The position numbers were made by a program, and so were the translations under genes. Positions 24,687-33,476 of a DNA stretch of 64,000 bases are shown here, one piece after another; positions within the stretch are counted from its first letter, which is position 1; each line of letters starts with the position of its first letter. The stretch comes from Pleomorphomonas diazotrophica (GTDB lineage Bacteria; Pseudomonadota; Alphaproteobacteria; Rhizobiales; Pleomorphomonadaceae): positions 124,001 to 188,000 of the forward strand of contig NZ_PJNW01000004.1 in NCBI RefSeq assembly GCF_002844595.1. Direction: 5' to 3'. The notes beneath the pieces are model-generated. The model was not told the DNA's origin. It did not search any database and saw only the letters and a program-made list of their open reading frames with translations.

Positions 24687-25646
24687 GTGGTTAAGATCGC
24701 GCCGCTCTGCAGAAACCGAACGAGGCCTGCCTTGCCGAAGCTTCAAGCGCTGCTCGCGATCCTCTGCCTGTTGATTGCCGCCGGGCCGGCGCTGGCCGTA
24801 CCGAAGTGGCAGCGTTTCCCCGTGCCGCCGCCGATGCCGCCGGCCGACGAAAGCGGCTTTGCCGATATCAGGGGCATCAGCATGTTCTATTCGCTCTACG
24901 GCAAGGGCAGGGGATCGCCGATCCTCATGATCCACGGCGGCCTCGCGAGCGGCGATGTCTGGAGCTTCGAGGTGCCGACGCTCGCCAAGACACATGAGGT
25001 GATCGTCGCCGACAGCCGAGGGCAGGGGCGTTCGACGCATGGCCTTGCGGGGCTCACCTATCACCGGATGGCCGAGGATTACGTGGCGCTGCTCGCCCGG
25101 CTCGGTGTCGGCAAGGTGACGCTGGTCGGCTGGAGCGACGGCGCCATCATCGGCCTCGACATCGCCATCCATCACCCCAAGCTGCTTGCCCGGCTGTTCG
25201 CCCAGGCACCCAACGTCACGCCGGACGGCCTGACGTCGATCCCCGAGATCGACCCGCCGCCGCTCTCCGACAGCCTGTCGCTCGATGGTTCGGACATGTC
25301 CGATCCGGAGGCGCGGGCGAAGCGCAAGCAACGGGCGCGCGAGCGGGTGTTCCGGCGGCTCTGGGCCACCGAGCCGAACTATTCCGACGCCGACCTCGCC
25401 AGGATCCGCGTGCCGACGGAAATCGTCATCGGCGACCACGACCCGGTCATCCGGCCCGAGCACGCCGCTCATATCGCCGAGGCCATTCCCGGCGCGAAAC
25501 TGGTGGTGCTGAAAGGCGTCGGCCATCCCGCCCACTCGCAGGACCCCAAGCAATATCTGAGGGCCATCGAGGCCTTCATGGCCGCGCCGTCTGCCGACGC
25601 TGAGACCGAGACGGCGGGGCTTCCCGCCCAGGGAGCTGCCCGATGA
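24687..25646 (+). CDS. Exported alpha/beta hydrolase
   Basis: The 319-residue protein has a signal peptide (LLAILCLLIAAGPALA) and an alpha/beta-hydrolase core with oxyanion HGG (ILMIHGGLASGDVW), nucleophile elbow GWSDGA at about residue 150, acid DHDP, and catalytic His in GVGHPAHS. I prefer GTG 24687 with an upstream AAGGCGAGG; TTG starts at 24660 and 24732 are alternatives. It overlaps the next gene by 4 bases, forming a two-gene unit. The ester or lactone substrate is unknown. Confidence 0.85.
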   Translation: MVKIAPLCRNRTRPALPKLQALLAILCLLIAAGPALAVPKWQRFPVPPPMPPADESGFADIRGISMFYSLYGKGRGSPILMIHGGLASGDVWSFEVPTLAKTHEVIVADSRGQGRSTHGLAGLTYHRMAEDYVALLARLGVGKVTLVGWSDGAIIGLDIAIHHPKLLARLFAQAPNVTPDGLTSIPEIDPPPLSDSLSLDGSDMSDPEARAKRKQRARERVFRRLWATEPNYSDADLARIRVPTEIVIGDHDPVIRPEHAAHIAEAIPGAKLVVLKGVGHPAHSQDPKQYLRAIEAFMAAPSADAETETAGLPAQGAAR

Positions 25647-26014
25647 TCCTGGAAACCTTCATCCGCGTCTTCGTCGAGGCCGACGCGCTCGATCGAACCG
25701 TCGACTTCTACGCCAGCCTGCTGTCGGGCAGGGAGACGCTGCGCTTCGCCTATCCGGAGGCCGATCTGGAACTGGCCGCCGTCTCCTCGGAAAAGCTCTC
25801 CGTGCTAATCATCGCCGGTCCGCCCGAGGGGCGGGCGCGCTTCGAGGCGACGCGGCTGACCATCCAGGTCGACCGACTGGAGCCCTACGTGGATCGGCTC
25901 ATCAACGCCGGCGGCACGCAACTGGAGCCGATCCAGACGACGCCGCGCGGACGCAAGACCCGTTTCCGCCATGCCGACGGCCTTATCGTCGAATATGTCG
26001 AGCATGATGCCTGA
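25643..26014 (+). CDS. VOC (glyoxalase/dioxygenase) superfamily protein
   Basis: The 123-residue protein has a single VOC-type beta-alpha-beta-beta-beta pair: ETFIRVFVEADALDRTVDFYASLLSG at the start, and FRHADGLIVEYVEHD at the end. Starts at ATG 25643 overlapping the hydrolase stop (ATGA), so the two are translationally coupled. Substrate unknown; small VOC proteins include resistance binders as well as enzymes. Confidence 0.85.
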   Translation: MILETFIRVFVEADALDRTVDFYASLLSGRETLRFAYPEADLELAAVSSEKLSVLIIAGPPEGRARFEATRLTIQVDRLEPYVDRLINAGGTQLEPIQTTPRGRKTRFRHADGLIVEYVEHDA

Positions 26015-26023
26015 GGCCTGTGA

Positions 26024-26482
26024 TCAGCGCTGGGCCCCCAGGCTCTTGACGAGTTTGGCCGCCGGCTCGAAGGCCGTCGCCACCTCTCCGGCGAACCGAT
26101 ATCCCAGCGCCTCGTAGAAGGGCCTCGCCCGCGCGCCGGCAACAACATGCAAGGCACGTGCGCCGGCTTCCACGGCCCGCCGCTCGGCTTCGGCGACCAG
26201 CTTTCGCCCTATGCCCGTTCGCCAGTGCTCGGGCGCCACGAACAGATCCTCCAACTCGGCCTCGCCGCCATCCTCGCCGACGAGCACCGTTGCAAAGCCG
26301 ACGATGACGCCGTCAAGTTCGGCCACGATGATATGCGGCAGGTGCTCGGGCGGAACCTCCCGCGCTTCGGGAAGGGCGCGCAGTTCCTCGACATGGTCGC
26401 CCCAAGCCAATGAAGACCTGAGCTTGAGCGCTCCGAGGGCTTTCTGGTCGTCGTTACGCGCCGGCCGAAGGAGAAAGGGCAT
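26024..26482 (-). CDS. GNAT-family N-acetyltransferase
   Basis: The 152-residue acetyltransferase opens with LLRPARNDDQKALGALKL and carries acetyl-CoA motif A in DLFVAPEHWRTGIGRKLVAEAE (about residues 85-106), followed by AGARALHVVAGARARPFYEALGYR. Start at MPFLLRPARN (26482). Target amine unknown. It faces the VOC gene tail to tail and is divergent from the glutaredoxin gene. Confidence 0.88.
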   Translation of the reverse strand: MPFLLRPARNDDQKALGALKLRSSLAWGDHVEELRALPEAREVPPEHLPHIIVAELDGVIVGFATVLVGEDGGEAELEDLFVAPEHWRTGIGRKLVAEAERRAVEAGARALHVVAGARARPFYEALGYRFAGEVATAFEPAAKLVKSLGAQR

Positions 26483-26543
26483 GGTGGTTCCAACGATAGG
26501 GCCGTAAGCCACAGGCAGAGGGCAACGGGTTCGGTGGGGAAAT

Positions 26544-26569
26544 GGAACCCCCTGGGGGGCAGGCGGGTT
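26544..26569 (+). promoter_or_regulatory. Possible EcfG-type promoter of the glutaredoxin gene
   Basis: GGAAC (26544-26548), a 17-base spacer and GGTT (26566-26569), 26 bases before the start at 26596. Similar to the two divergent candidates near 6.9 kb but with one base more spacing. Weaker evidence because it stands alone. Confidence 0.35.
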
Positions 26570-26595
26570 CCTTCCAGCCAAGCCAGGAGGTCGCC

Positions 26596-26958
26596 ATGTC
26601 GCTCATTTCGGAAAATCCCGTCCTGTTCGTCAAGCACACCTGCCCGTTCTGCCTGAAGGTTCGCCTCTATCTTCTGGAAGCCGGCCTCCTCGACAGCGTC
26701 ACCCTGCGCGAAAGCCGCACGTCCGAGGAAGAGGACGCCATGAAGGCGGAGCTGGCCCCACACCTTGCCAAGGTCAGCTATCCGACGCTGCGCCTCGGCG
26801 ACACCTACATGACGGAATCGGACGACATTATCGCCCATTTCGTGGACGAAGGCGGGCCGGCACCGGCACAACTGCCGACGTTCCAGGCCTATGTGGACGG
26901 GCCGTTCAAGCAGCTTCTGGCGCTCTACAAAGAGAATGCCGAGCTGAAACAGGCGTGA
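26596..26958 (+). CDS. Glutaredoxin / GST N-terminal-like protein
   Basis: The 120-residue thioredoxin-fold protein has the redox motif CPFC in KHTCPFCLKVRLYLLEAG (residues ~12-28) and the glutathione-binding cis-proline region YPTLRLGDTYMTESDDII. AGGAGG stands before ATG 26596. It could reduce glutathione-mixed disulfides or be a GST-like domain; the short C-terminal helix region favours a glutaredoxin-like role. Confidence 0.87.
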   Translation: MSLISENPVLFVKHTCPFCLKVRLYLLEAGLLDSVTLRESRTSEEEDAMKAELAPHLAKVSYPTLRLGDTYMTESDDIIAHFVDEGGPAPAQLPTFQAYVDGPFKQLLALYKENAELKQA

Positions 26959-27071
26959 GGGCTCAGATCAGCGCGCCTCCAGCTTGCGCAGAAGGTGGTT
27001 GCGGTAGGTAGGTGTCCAGCACCACGGCCAGCACGATGACGATCGGCTTGACGCGGTTCCCTGGAGCCTCC

Positions 27072-28451
27072 TCAGGCAGTGGCAATCCGGCTCGTCCCGG
27101 GATCGGGCACGTCGATGCCCTCGGCCTCGTATTCGTTGAGTTTGTTCCTGAGCGTGCGGATGGAGATGCCCAGGATCTTGGCGGCGTGGGTGCGGTTGCC
27201 GAGGCAATGGTCGAGCGTGTCGAGAATGAGGTCGCGTTCCACCTCGGCGACGGTGCGGCCGACCAGAGCCCGCGTCACCGCTTCCGCCGTCTGGGCGGCG
27301 CGGGCGGCCGGGTCGGTCGAGCGCGGCACGGTGACGTTGCCTTCCATGCGGGCGCCGTCCGGCGAGCGGATGGCCTCGACGCCGATCTCGATGCCGCTCG
27401 CCAGCAGCACGGCGCGGTGGATGGTGTTTTCCAGTTCGCGGACGTTGCCCGGCCAGCGCGCAGCGATCAGCTCGCGCTTGGCGTCGGCCGAGAGCGGCCG
27501 CTCCGGCATGCCGTTGATCTCGGCATACTTGCGGCCGAAGTGCTCGGCCAGCGCCAGGATGTCGGCCGGACGGTCGCGCAGCGAGGGGATCTTCAGGTTG
27601 ACGACGTTGAGGCGGTAGAGAAGGTCTTCGCGGAAGCGGCCTTCCTTGACGGCGTCGGCGAGGTTGCGGTTGCTCGTCGCGATGATGCGGATATCCACCG
27701 GCACCGGCTTGCCGCCGCCGACCCGGTCAATCATCCGCTCCTGGATGGCGCGCAAGAGCTTGGCCTGCAGGCGGACGTCCATCTCGGAGATTTCGTCGAG
27801 CAGCAGCGTGCCGCCGGAGGCTTCCTCGAACTTGCCGACGCGGCGGGCGACGGCGCCGGTGAAGGCGCCCTTCTCATGGCCGAACAGCTCGGACTCCAGG
27901 AGATTCTCCGGAATGGCGGCGCAGTTGACGGAGACGAAGGGCTTGTCGACGCGGGCCGACTTGCGGTGAACGTAGCGGGCCAGCACTTCCTTGCCGGTGC
28001 CGCTCTCGCCGGTGATCAGGATCGACGCCTCGCTGCCTGCCACCTGGTCGGCGAGCTTCAGCACCGCCTGCATCGCCTCGTCGCGCACCACGAGGTCGCG
28101 GCTGTCGGCGGTCACCGCCGAGAGCACGGCGGCGATCAGCTCGGCGTCCGGCGGCAGCGGGATATATTCCTTGGCGCCGGCCCGGATGGCCGCGACGGCC
28201 GCCTTGGCGTCGGTGGCGATGCCGCAGGCGACCACGGGAACGTGGATGCGCTCCTCTTCGAGCGAGGTGATCAGCCGCTGGATGGGCAGCGACACATCGA
28301 TCATCACCAGATCGGCGCCGCGCCCCGAGCGCAGCGTCCGAAGGGCGGTGTCGATGGTGTCGGCCTGCAGCACCGACGCACCCTTGTCCATGGCGATGCG
28401 GGTGGCGGCGGTGAGCTGTCCGTTGAGGGAGCCAACGATCAGAAGGCGCAT
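27072..28451 (-). CDS. flbD: FlbD-type sigma-54-dependent flagellar regulator
   Basis: The 459-residue activator has a degenerate receiver at residues 1-115 (aspartate kept in VMIDVSLP, but the acidic pair of the N-terminal strand is missing in LLIVGSLNG). The AAA+ domain has Walker A GESGTGKE, the sigma-54 contact loop GAFTGA, and [20 protein letters not shown] Fis-type helix-turn-helix ([20 protein letters not shown]) ends it. In Caulobacter, FlbD switches on late flagellar genes and represses fliF, controlled by FliX rather than a normal kinase. Confidence 0.93.
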   Translation of the reverse strand: MRLLIVGSLNGQLTAATRIAMDKGASVLQADTIDTALRTLRSGRGADLVMIDVSLPIQRLITSLEEERIHVPVVACGIATDAKAAVAAIRAGAKEYIPLPPDAELIAAVLSAVTADSRDLVVRDEAMQAVLKLADQVAGSEASILITGESGTGKEVLARYVHRKSARVDKPFVSVNCAAIPENLLESELFGHEKGAFTGAVARRVGKFEEASGGTLLLDEISEMDVRLQAKLLRAIQERMIDRVGGGKPVPVDIRIIATSNRNLADAVKEGRFREDLLYRLNVVNLKIPSLRDRPADILALAEHFGRKYAEINGMPERPLSADAKRELIAARWPGNVRELENTIHRAVLLASGIEIGVEAIRSPDGARMEGNVTVPRSTDPAARAAQTAEAVTRALVGRTVAEVERDLILDTLDHCLGNRTHAAKILGISIRTLRNKLNEYEAEGIDVPDPGTSRIATA

Positions 28452-28465
28452 GTGTCTGTCTCCGG

Positions 28466-28807
28466 TCAGCGTTCGGACTTGACGATTTCCGTCATCGTCA
28501 CGCCGAGCTTGTCTTCGACCAGCACCACTTCGCCGCGGGCGACAAGGCGGTCGTTGACGTAGATGTCGATGGCTTCGCCCACCTTGCGGTCGAGTTCCAG
28601 CACGGAGCCCGGGGCGAGCTGAAGAAGGTCGGAAACACCGAGGCGGGCGCGGCCGAGAATGGCCGACACGCGCACGGGGACGTCGAATACCGCCTCAAGT
28701 TCGGCGGCTGAGCGGGTGATGGCCTGGTCTTCGCCTTCCTCGCCGCGCCGGCGCTCGGCGACATGGGATTCGAGATCGATGCCCGAGGGTTCGTCGGCGG
28801 GGGTCAT
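28466..28807 (-). CDS. fliN: Flagellar switch protein FliN
   Basis: The 113-residue C-ring protein has the SpoA domain with VFDVPVRVSAILGRARLGVSDLLQLAPGSVLELDRKVGEAIDIYVND split across residues 40-88. It binds FliM/FliG for torque and direction and FliH for export. Start codon overlaps the stop of the upstream flbE/fliH gene by 4 bases; ends 14 bases before flbD. Confidence 0.95.
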   Translation of the reverse strand: MTPADEPSGIDLESHVAERRRGEEGEDQAITRSAAELEAVFDVPVRVSAILGRARLGVSDLLQLAPGSVLELDRKVGEAIDIYVNDRLVARGEVVLVEDKLGVTMTEIVKSER

Positions 28808-29487
28808 GTGGCGGCTCCGCTCTTGGCAGTGGGATCAACAGGCGCCTCGGCCGGCAGGTGGCGGGCGATCGCCGCCTCGATGTCGGCGATGACGGCGGCA
28901 TGGTCGAGCACGATGCCGCCATCGGCCCATTCGATGCGGCAGTCGCCGCGCGCCATGCCGGGCTCGCCCATCACCACGAGGCGGCCCTCGAAGCCGCGTT
29001 CGGAGACCAGGCGGCGCAGTTCGGCCTGGATCGGTTCGGCGTCGACATCGGACAGGCGCACGACGAGGTGGGGTGCGGCGCGCAAGGGCGCAAAGCAATC
29101 TTCGAGAAGGCCGAGGATGCGCTCGCGCGGCTGTCGTTCGACCAGTGAGCCGGCGATCTTGATGGCCACCGTCTCGGCAAGGCGCATGGCGTCGGCCTCG
29201 ATGCGGACGCGCTCGGTGTCGAGCACGGCAAGGATCGACTGGGCGGCGCTGGCAAGGCGCTGCGCCTCGTCGGACAGGCGCATGGCCTCGCGGGCGGTGC
29301 GATCGGCCGCCTGGGCCTCGGCGGTTTCGCGGCCGGCGGCGAGACCGCGCTCATAGGCGGCGGCCTCCGCCTCGGCGAGGCGGCGAAGAAGCTCCGGTTC
29401 GGGCACCATCACGGTCGCCGGCGCGGCGTCGGCGCGCGAGGGGGCCGAGAAGTCGTTGTCGAACAGGAAGCGGGCCGGTGCCGCCAT
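28804..29487 (-). CDS. flbE: FliH-like export regulator (FlbE)
   Basis: The 227-residue protein lies between fliG and fliN, exactly where Caulobacter has flbE (fliH). A long alanine/glutamate-rich helical centre (residues 35-95) precedes a conserved C-terminal half (IKIAGSLVERQPRERILGLLEDC). FliH-type proteins hold the FliI ATPase and dock it to FliN. Sequence conservation is low in this family, so position is important evidence. It is coupled to fliN by a 4-base overlap. Confidence 0.82.
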   Translation of the reverse strand: MAAPARFLFDNDFSAPSRADAAPATVMVPEPELLRRLAEAEAAAYERGLAAGRETAEAQAADRTAREAMRLSDEAQRLASAAQSILAVLDTERVRIEADAMRLAETVAIKIAGSLVERQPRERILGLLEDCFAPLRAAPHLVVRLSDVDAEPIQAELRRLVSERGFEGRLVVMGEPGMARGDCRIEWADGGIVLDHAAVIADIEAAIARHLPAEAPVDPTAKSGAAT

Positions 29488-29515
29488 AAGCCGTTACTCC
29501 TTCACGAGGGGCTCG

Positions 29516-30580
29516 TCACATGACGAGCTCGTCCTCGCCCTTGTTCTTGGAAATCATGATCTCGCCCTTGGCGGCGAGGTCCTTGGCGAGGTTGATCAGC
29601 GCGGCCTGGGCATCGTCGACGTCGCGCAGGCGGACGGCACCCATGGCCTCCATGTCCTCCTGCAGCATGGCCGACGCGCGGGCCGACATGTTGGCAAAGA
29701 AGAAGTCGCGCACGCCCTCCTTGGCACCCTTCAGCGCCAGCGCCAGCTTGTCCTTCTCCACCTGGCGCAGCAGCGTCTGGATGGCGCCCGGATCGAGCTT
29801 GCCGAGGTCGTCGAAGGTGAACATCAGCGCCTTGATCCGGTCGGCGGCGTCGCGGTTGTGCTCCTCCAAAGCGGCGATGAACTTCGCCTCGGTGTTGCGG
29901 TCGAAGGAGTTGAAGATTTCGGCCATCAGCTCGTGAGCGTCACGGCGCTGGGTGTTGGTGAGGTTGGACATGAACTCGACGCGCAGCGTCTGCTCGACCT
30001 TCTCGAGGATGTCCTTCTGGACCGCTTCCATCTTCAGCATGCGATCGACGACTTCAAGCGCGAATTCGTCGGGCAGCTTGGACAGCACGCGCGCCGCGTG
30101 GTCGGAGTTGATCTTCGAGAGGACGACGGCGACGGTCTGAGGATACTCGTTCTTGAGATAGTTGGCGAGCACGGTCTCCTGAACGTTGGAGAGCTTCTCC
30201 CACATGTTGCGGCCGGCCGGCCCACGGATCTCGTCCATGATGGCGTTGACCTTCTCCGGCGGCAGCACGGAGAGGAGCAGGCGCTCGGTGGTGTCGTAGT
30301 TGCCCATCAGCGAGCCGGAGGACGACACGCGGGTGACGAACTCGATCATCAGGTCGTCGAGCATGGTCGGCGTGATCGGGCCGAGCTTGGACATGGCGAT
30401 GGAGAGCTGCTTGATCTCGATTTCGTCGAGCAGCTTCCAGATCGGGCCGCCGTAGCGGTCGCCAAGGGCGAGCATCATCACGGCGGCCTTTTCGGCGCCG
30501 TTGAGCTCGCGGCTTTCGCCCTCCGAGGAGATGGTGAGCGTGTTGCCCTTGGCAACGATCGCGGTCGGGGACAGGGCCAT
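29516..30580 (-). CDS. fliG: Flagellar motor switch protein FliG
   Basis: The 354-residue rotor protein links the MS ring (FliF) to stators. All three FliG domains are recognisable: N-terminal [20 protein letters not shown], middle [25 protein letters not shown], and C-terminal [33 protein letters not shown] with the charged torque helix. It abuts fliF with no gap and precedes flbE by 28 bases. Confidence 0.96.
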   Translation of the reverse strand: MALSPTAIVAKGNTLTISSEGESRELNGAEKAAVMMLALGDRYGGPIWKLLDEIEIKQLSIAMSKLGPITPTMLDDLMIEFVTRVSSSGSLMGNYDTTERLLLSVLPPEKVNAIMDEIRGPAGRNMWEKLSNVQETVLANYLKNEYPQTVAVVLSKINSDHAARVLSKLPDEFALEVVDRMLKMEAVQKDILEKVEQTLRVEFMSNLTNTQRRDAHELMAEIFNSFDRNTEAKFIAALEEHNRDAADRIKALMFTFDDLGKLDPGAIQTLLRQVEKDKLALALKGAKEGVRDFFFANMSARASAMLQEDMEAMGAVRLRDVDDAQAALINLAKDLAAKGEIMISKNKGEDELVM

Positions 30581-32293
30581 TTATACCGGAACCTCCGACA
30601 GCCAGTTGCGGATGATGATGGCCGCCTCATTGGGATTGTCGTTGACGAGATCGCCGACCTTGCGCACCTGATCGAGCTGCTGGGCGCCCTGCGCCTTGGC
30701 GTTCTCGATGCGGGTGTCGGGCGGCGGTGCGGGCAGTTCCGGCACCTCGGCAGCAGTCTCAAGGCCGTCGGGACCAAGCACCACCGGCTTGCCGTCGGGG
30801 TTGAGCATCACTGTCACCCCCCTGCGGCCGGCGGCGGCCGCCTCGCTCAGGGCCGAGGTGATGGCCGGCAGCGTCTCGGCGTCGATGTCGGAGCCGAGGA
30901 TGCGGCGGACCAGCGGCCGGACGGCGAAGAGAAGCACCAGCAGCGTCACCAGGATGAGGACGCCCATCTCGGCGAAGCGCATGATGTCTTCGCGCGAGAA
31001 GTCGAACATCGAGGCGGGGGTGGTGGCGAGGTCGGCAGGCCCCGGCGGGCTGTCGGCGAACTGCAGGTTGACCACCTGCAACTGGTCGCCGCGCTTGTCG
31101 TCGAAGCCCATGGCGGTGCGCACCAGCGCGGTGATCTGGTCGAGCTCGGGCTGCGGGCGCGGCGTATAGACCATGACGCCGTTTGCGTCCGGCGCGTAGC
31201 GGCCGTCCACCAGCACGGCAACCGACAGGCGCTTGACGCCGCCCACCTCGGTCACCTGTGTGCGGGTGACCTTGGAGATCTCGTAGTTGACGGTTTCCTC
31301 GGTGGTCTGGGCGTTGTCCGAGGTCTGCGCGAGCCCTTGCGCGTTCTGGCCCTGGTTGGCGTTGGGGATCTGGTTGCCGGCCGTGACGGGCGGGTTGCCC
31401 TGATTGTCCTGGCTCAGCGACTTCTCCTCGCGCGTCTGGGTGGAGCGGACGACCTGACCGTCGGGGTCGTAGGTGTCCTGCGTCTCCTGGATGCGGTTGA
31501 AGTCGAGCTCGGCGGCGACGCGAACGCGGGCACGGCCGGCGCCGACCACGCTTTCGACGATGTCGCGGACGCGGCCTTCCACCTGGTTCTGATAGGCGGA
31601 GGTGCGCTCGTCGGCGTTGGAGGCGAGGAAGGAGGCGCTGTTCTCGTCGCCATTGCCCTGGGCGAGCAGGCGGCCGGTCTCGTCGATCACCGAGATGCGC
31701 GAGGGGTCGAGGCCGGGAACGGCGGAGGCGGCGAGGTGCTGGATGGCGCGGATCTGGCCGGGATCGAGCGTGCCGCGGGTCTTCAGCACGATGGAGGCGG
31801 TGGGCTTCTGCTCGTCCTTCTTGAACAGCTGCTTCTCCGGCAGCACCAGATGGACGCGGGCCTGATCGACCTGGCGGATGGTGCGGATGGTGCGCGACAG
31901 CTCACCTTCCAGGGCGCGGAGCGCGTTGACCGACTGCACGAAGGAAGTGGTGCCGAGCGCGTCGGTCTTGTCGAAGATCTCGTAGCCGACGCTGTCGCCG
32001 GCCGGCAGGCCCTGCTGGGCCAGCGCCATGCGCGTCTGGTCGAGCTTGGTCTCGTCGACCAGGATGGTGGTGCCGTTGTCCCTCAGGGTGAAGGCGGTGC
32101 CGGCCGAGGTGAGCTGCTGGGCGATGGCGGCGGAATCGTCGATGCTGAGGCCGGTGTAGAGCGGCACCTGCTGGATGGCCGAGAAACGGAGCACGATGAA
32201 GACGAAGAAGCCGATGAGCCCGAGCGCGACCGCGCCCATCGCCGCCAGTCGGCTTGGCCCGAGGTTCTTCAAGAATTCTCCAAATCCACCCAC
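30581..32293 (-). CDS. fliF: Flagellar MS-ring protein FliF
   Basis: The 570-residue protein forms the membrane ring of the basal body. It has an N-terminal membrane segment (residues ~17-38), the YscJ/FliF ring-building domain (QQVPLYTGLSIDDSAAIAQQL, then MALAQQGLPAGDSVGYEIFDK), a periplasmic loop rich in Gln/Asn, a second membrane segment near 440-460, and the FliG-binding tail. GTG 32293 is chosen because GGGGAA stands at proper spacing and it matches family length; an in-frame upstream extension exists. Confidence 0.95.
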   Translation of the reverse strand: MGGFGEFLKNLGPSRLAAMGAVALGLIGFFVFIVLRFSAIQQVPLYTGLSIDDSAAIAQQLTSAGTAFTLRDNGTTILVDETKLDQTRMALAQQGLPAGDSVGYEIFDKTDALGTTSFVQSVNALRALEGELSRTIRTIRQVDQARVHLVLPEKQLFKKDEQKPTASIVLKTRGTLDPGQIRAIQHLAASAVPGLDPSRISVIDETGRLLAQGNGDENSASFLASNADERTSAYQNQVEGRVRDIVESVVGAGRARVRVAAELDFNRIQETQDTYDPDGQVVRSTQTREEKSLSQDNQGNPPVTAGNQIPNANQGQNAQGLAQTSDNAQTTEETVNYEISKVTRTQVTEVGGVKRLSVAVLVDGRYAPDANGVMVYTPRPQPELDQITALVRTAMGFDDKRGDQLQVVNLQFADSPPGPADLATTPASMFDFSREDIMRFAEMGVLILVTLLVLLFAVRPLVRRILGSDIDAETLPAITSALSEAAAAGRRGVTVMLNPDGKPVVLGPDGLETAAEVPELPAPPPDTRIENAKAQGAQQLDQVRKVGDLVNDNPNEAAIIIRNWLSEVPV

Positions 32294-32375
32294 GCCGGTT
32301 CCCCATTGTTCGACGCGGCGGGAATCGTCATCGCCGCCGCGGACCAAGGCGGCAATTATTTCCACACGCTTATGG

Positions 32376-32391
32376 TAAACAAGTTATTAAC
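32376..32391. promoter_or_regulatory. Probable CtrA box upstream of the fliF operon
   Basis: TAAA (32376-32379), seven bases, TTAAC (32387-32391): one mismatch to TTAA-N7-TTAAC. It lies 83 bases before the fliF start at 32293. CtrA drives fliF in Caulobacter. The neighbouring sciP gene encodes a CtrA inhibitor. Confidence 0.55.
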
Positions 32392-32514
32392 GCCCAAAGG
32401 GCTATCCGGCGGGATTGGCGGAATTCCGCCAGAACCGGTTTATGAAGATTTGCACAATTCACGGCATTTTTTGCCGGGTGTGGCCGAGAGGCGGCAAAAG
32501 CCGTTGCAAAAGGC

Positions 32515-32548
32515 AAGGGCGGCCGATCCGTCCGGACCGGCCGCCCTT
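32515..32548 (-). terminator. Candidate terminator of sciP
   Basis: Perfect 11-bp stem AAGGGCGGCCG/CGGCCGCCCTT with a 12-nt loop, 24 bases after the sciP stop. Read on the minus strand it is followed by GCCTTTTGC, a modest T-rich tail. Confidence 0.65.
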
Positions 32549-32572
32549 CAAAAAGGCTGTCTCAAATCCCGC

Positions 32573-32848
32573 TCAGGGACGATATTGCTGAATGCGCGTT
32601 GCCCTGAGACCGGCAAGACCATGCTTGTCGATCGATTGCTGCCAGGACAGGAACTCCTCGACCGTGAGGGTGTAGCGCTTGCAGGCTTCCTCCAAAGACA
32701 GGAGGCCGCCGCGGACTGCGGCGACGACTTCTGCCTTGCGGCGGATCACCCAGCGCTGGGTGCCCTCAGGCGGCAGATCGGCAATCGTCAGTGGACTCCC
32801 ATCGGGTCCAATGACGTATTTTACGCGCGGACGCATCTGTTCGGTCAT
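32573..32848 (-). CDS. sciP: CtrA inhibitor SciP (DUF1153)
   Basis: The 91-residue protein matches SciP throughout: PRVKYVIGPDGSPLTIADLP, RRKAEVVAAVRGGLLSLEEAC, YTLTVEEFLSWQ, and HGLAGLRATRIQQYR. In Caulobacter it binds CtrA and blocks recruitment of RNA polymerase, restricting CtrA-driven genes to the right cell-cycle phase. It is located upstream of and co-oriented with the fliF operon, itself likely a CtrA target. Start MTEQMRPRVK at 32848; MRPRVK at 32836 is possible. Confidence 0.95.
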   Translation of the reverse strand: MTEQMRPRVKYVIGPDGSPLTIADLPPEGTQRWVIRRKAEVVAAVRGGLLSLEEACKRYTLTVEEFLSWQQSIDKHGLAGLRATRIQQYRP

Positions 32849-32899
32849 TCTACTCTCACACAAATCTGACCTTCAGGAGAGCATCCTAAATCAAGCCGT

Positions 32900-32914
32900 T
32901 TAAAAAACGCCTAA
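32900..32914. promoter_or_regulatory. Possible CtrA box upstream of sciP
   Basis: TTAA (32900-32903), seven bases, CTAA (32911-32914): one mismatch to TTAA-N7-TTAA, 52 bases before the sciP start. Direct CtrA control of sciP is known in Caulobacter; the AT-rich surroundings weaken the match. Confidence 0.4.
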
Positions 32915-33417
32915 TTCACTCGCAAGAATTCAGTAAGATTTTGAACGACTTGCCGAAAGCCTGCGGTTTGCTGTGCTTTAGGAATTGGGCCGCCCAGCCG
33001 CGGAAAAGGCACGCTTTTTACTCCGAAAGATTAACATGGGCATGGCCCGAGCTGCGGGAGCCGGCGCGCCGCCCGGCACCGGAATGCTGTCGCAACGATA
33101 CCGGAGCATCAGGAGAAACACTTAGATAGCCCGGATCGGACGAGTATGCTCTCAGATCCTCGATCGCGATCCAGCACGTCCGCGACGGTGTTCAAGGTCG
33201 AGCTGAGGGTGGGGTGGCGCATGCTTCCGGCATGATCCCCCTCACCGAACACAAGCGCAAACTCAGCGAAACGCTCAAGTCCCTGTCCCTCGTGTCGATC
33301 GGGACGTCATGCTGACGTCGGCACTGCTCGGCCTCGTCATTGCCGTCATCGGGGGCGGCTCAAAGGAGCGGATTGGTAGCCTGTTATCGGCAAACCCTCG
33401 GGGGAAGGCGCAAGTCA
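32915..33417. other. Non-coding stretch between sciP and flgD
   Basis: No convincing gene. A 27-codon frame at 33231-33314 and a longer frame from 33309 that becomes antisense of flgD lack ribosome sites and family resemblance. Composition is less GC-rich up to 33050. It may hold an unrecognised regulatory element for sciP. Confidence 0.5.
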
Positions 33418-33451
33418 AAGCCGCCGTCGACGCAATGGCCGGCGGCGGCTT
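33418..33451 (-). terminator. Candidate hairpin terminator of fliK-flgD
   Basis: AAGCCGCCG (33418-33426) pairs with CGGCGGCTT (33443-33451), 26 bases beyond the flgD stop. On the minus strand the stem is followed by TGACTT, a weak tail. Confidence 0.5.
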
Positions 33452-33476
33452 CAGAACGAACCTGAACAGGTTTCCG

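Noticed and set aside
22926-25553. 875-codon minus-strand frame
   Set aside because: Only its last 91 codons look like a real protein (the small membrane protein). The rest is antisense to rsgA and the hydrolase.
26959-27071. Minus-strand frame after flbD toward the glutaredoxin gene
   Set aside because: It is an out-of-frame extension across the flbD end with Arg/Ser-rich nonsense and no start signals.
29456-32869. Very long open frame (over 1100 codons) on the plus strand
   Set aside because: It is antisense to fliH, fliG and fliF, whose protein motifs are unmistakable; the plus-strand product is Gly/Arg/His-rich low-complexity sequence created by GC-rich codons.
33231-33476. Short frame at 33231 and frame starting 33309 (hydrophobic start)
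   Set aside because: No ribosome site, no family resemblance, and the second runs into flgD antisense.
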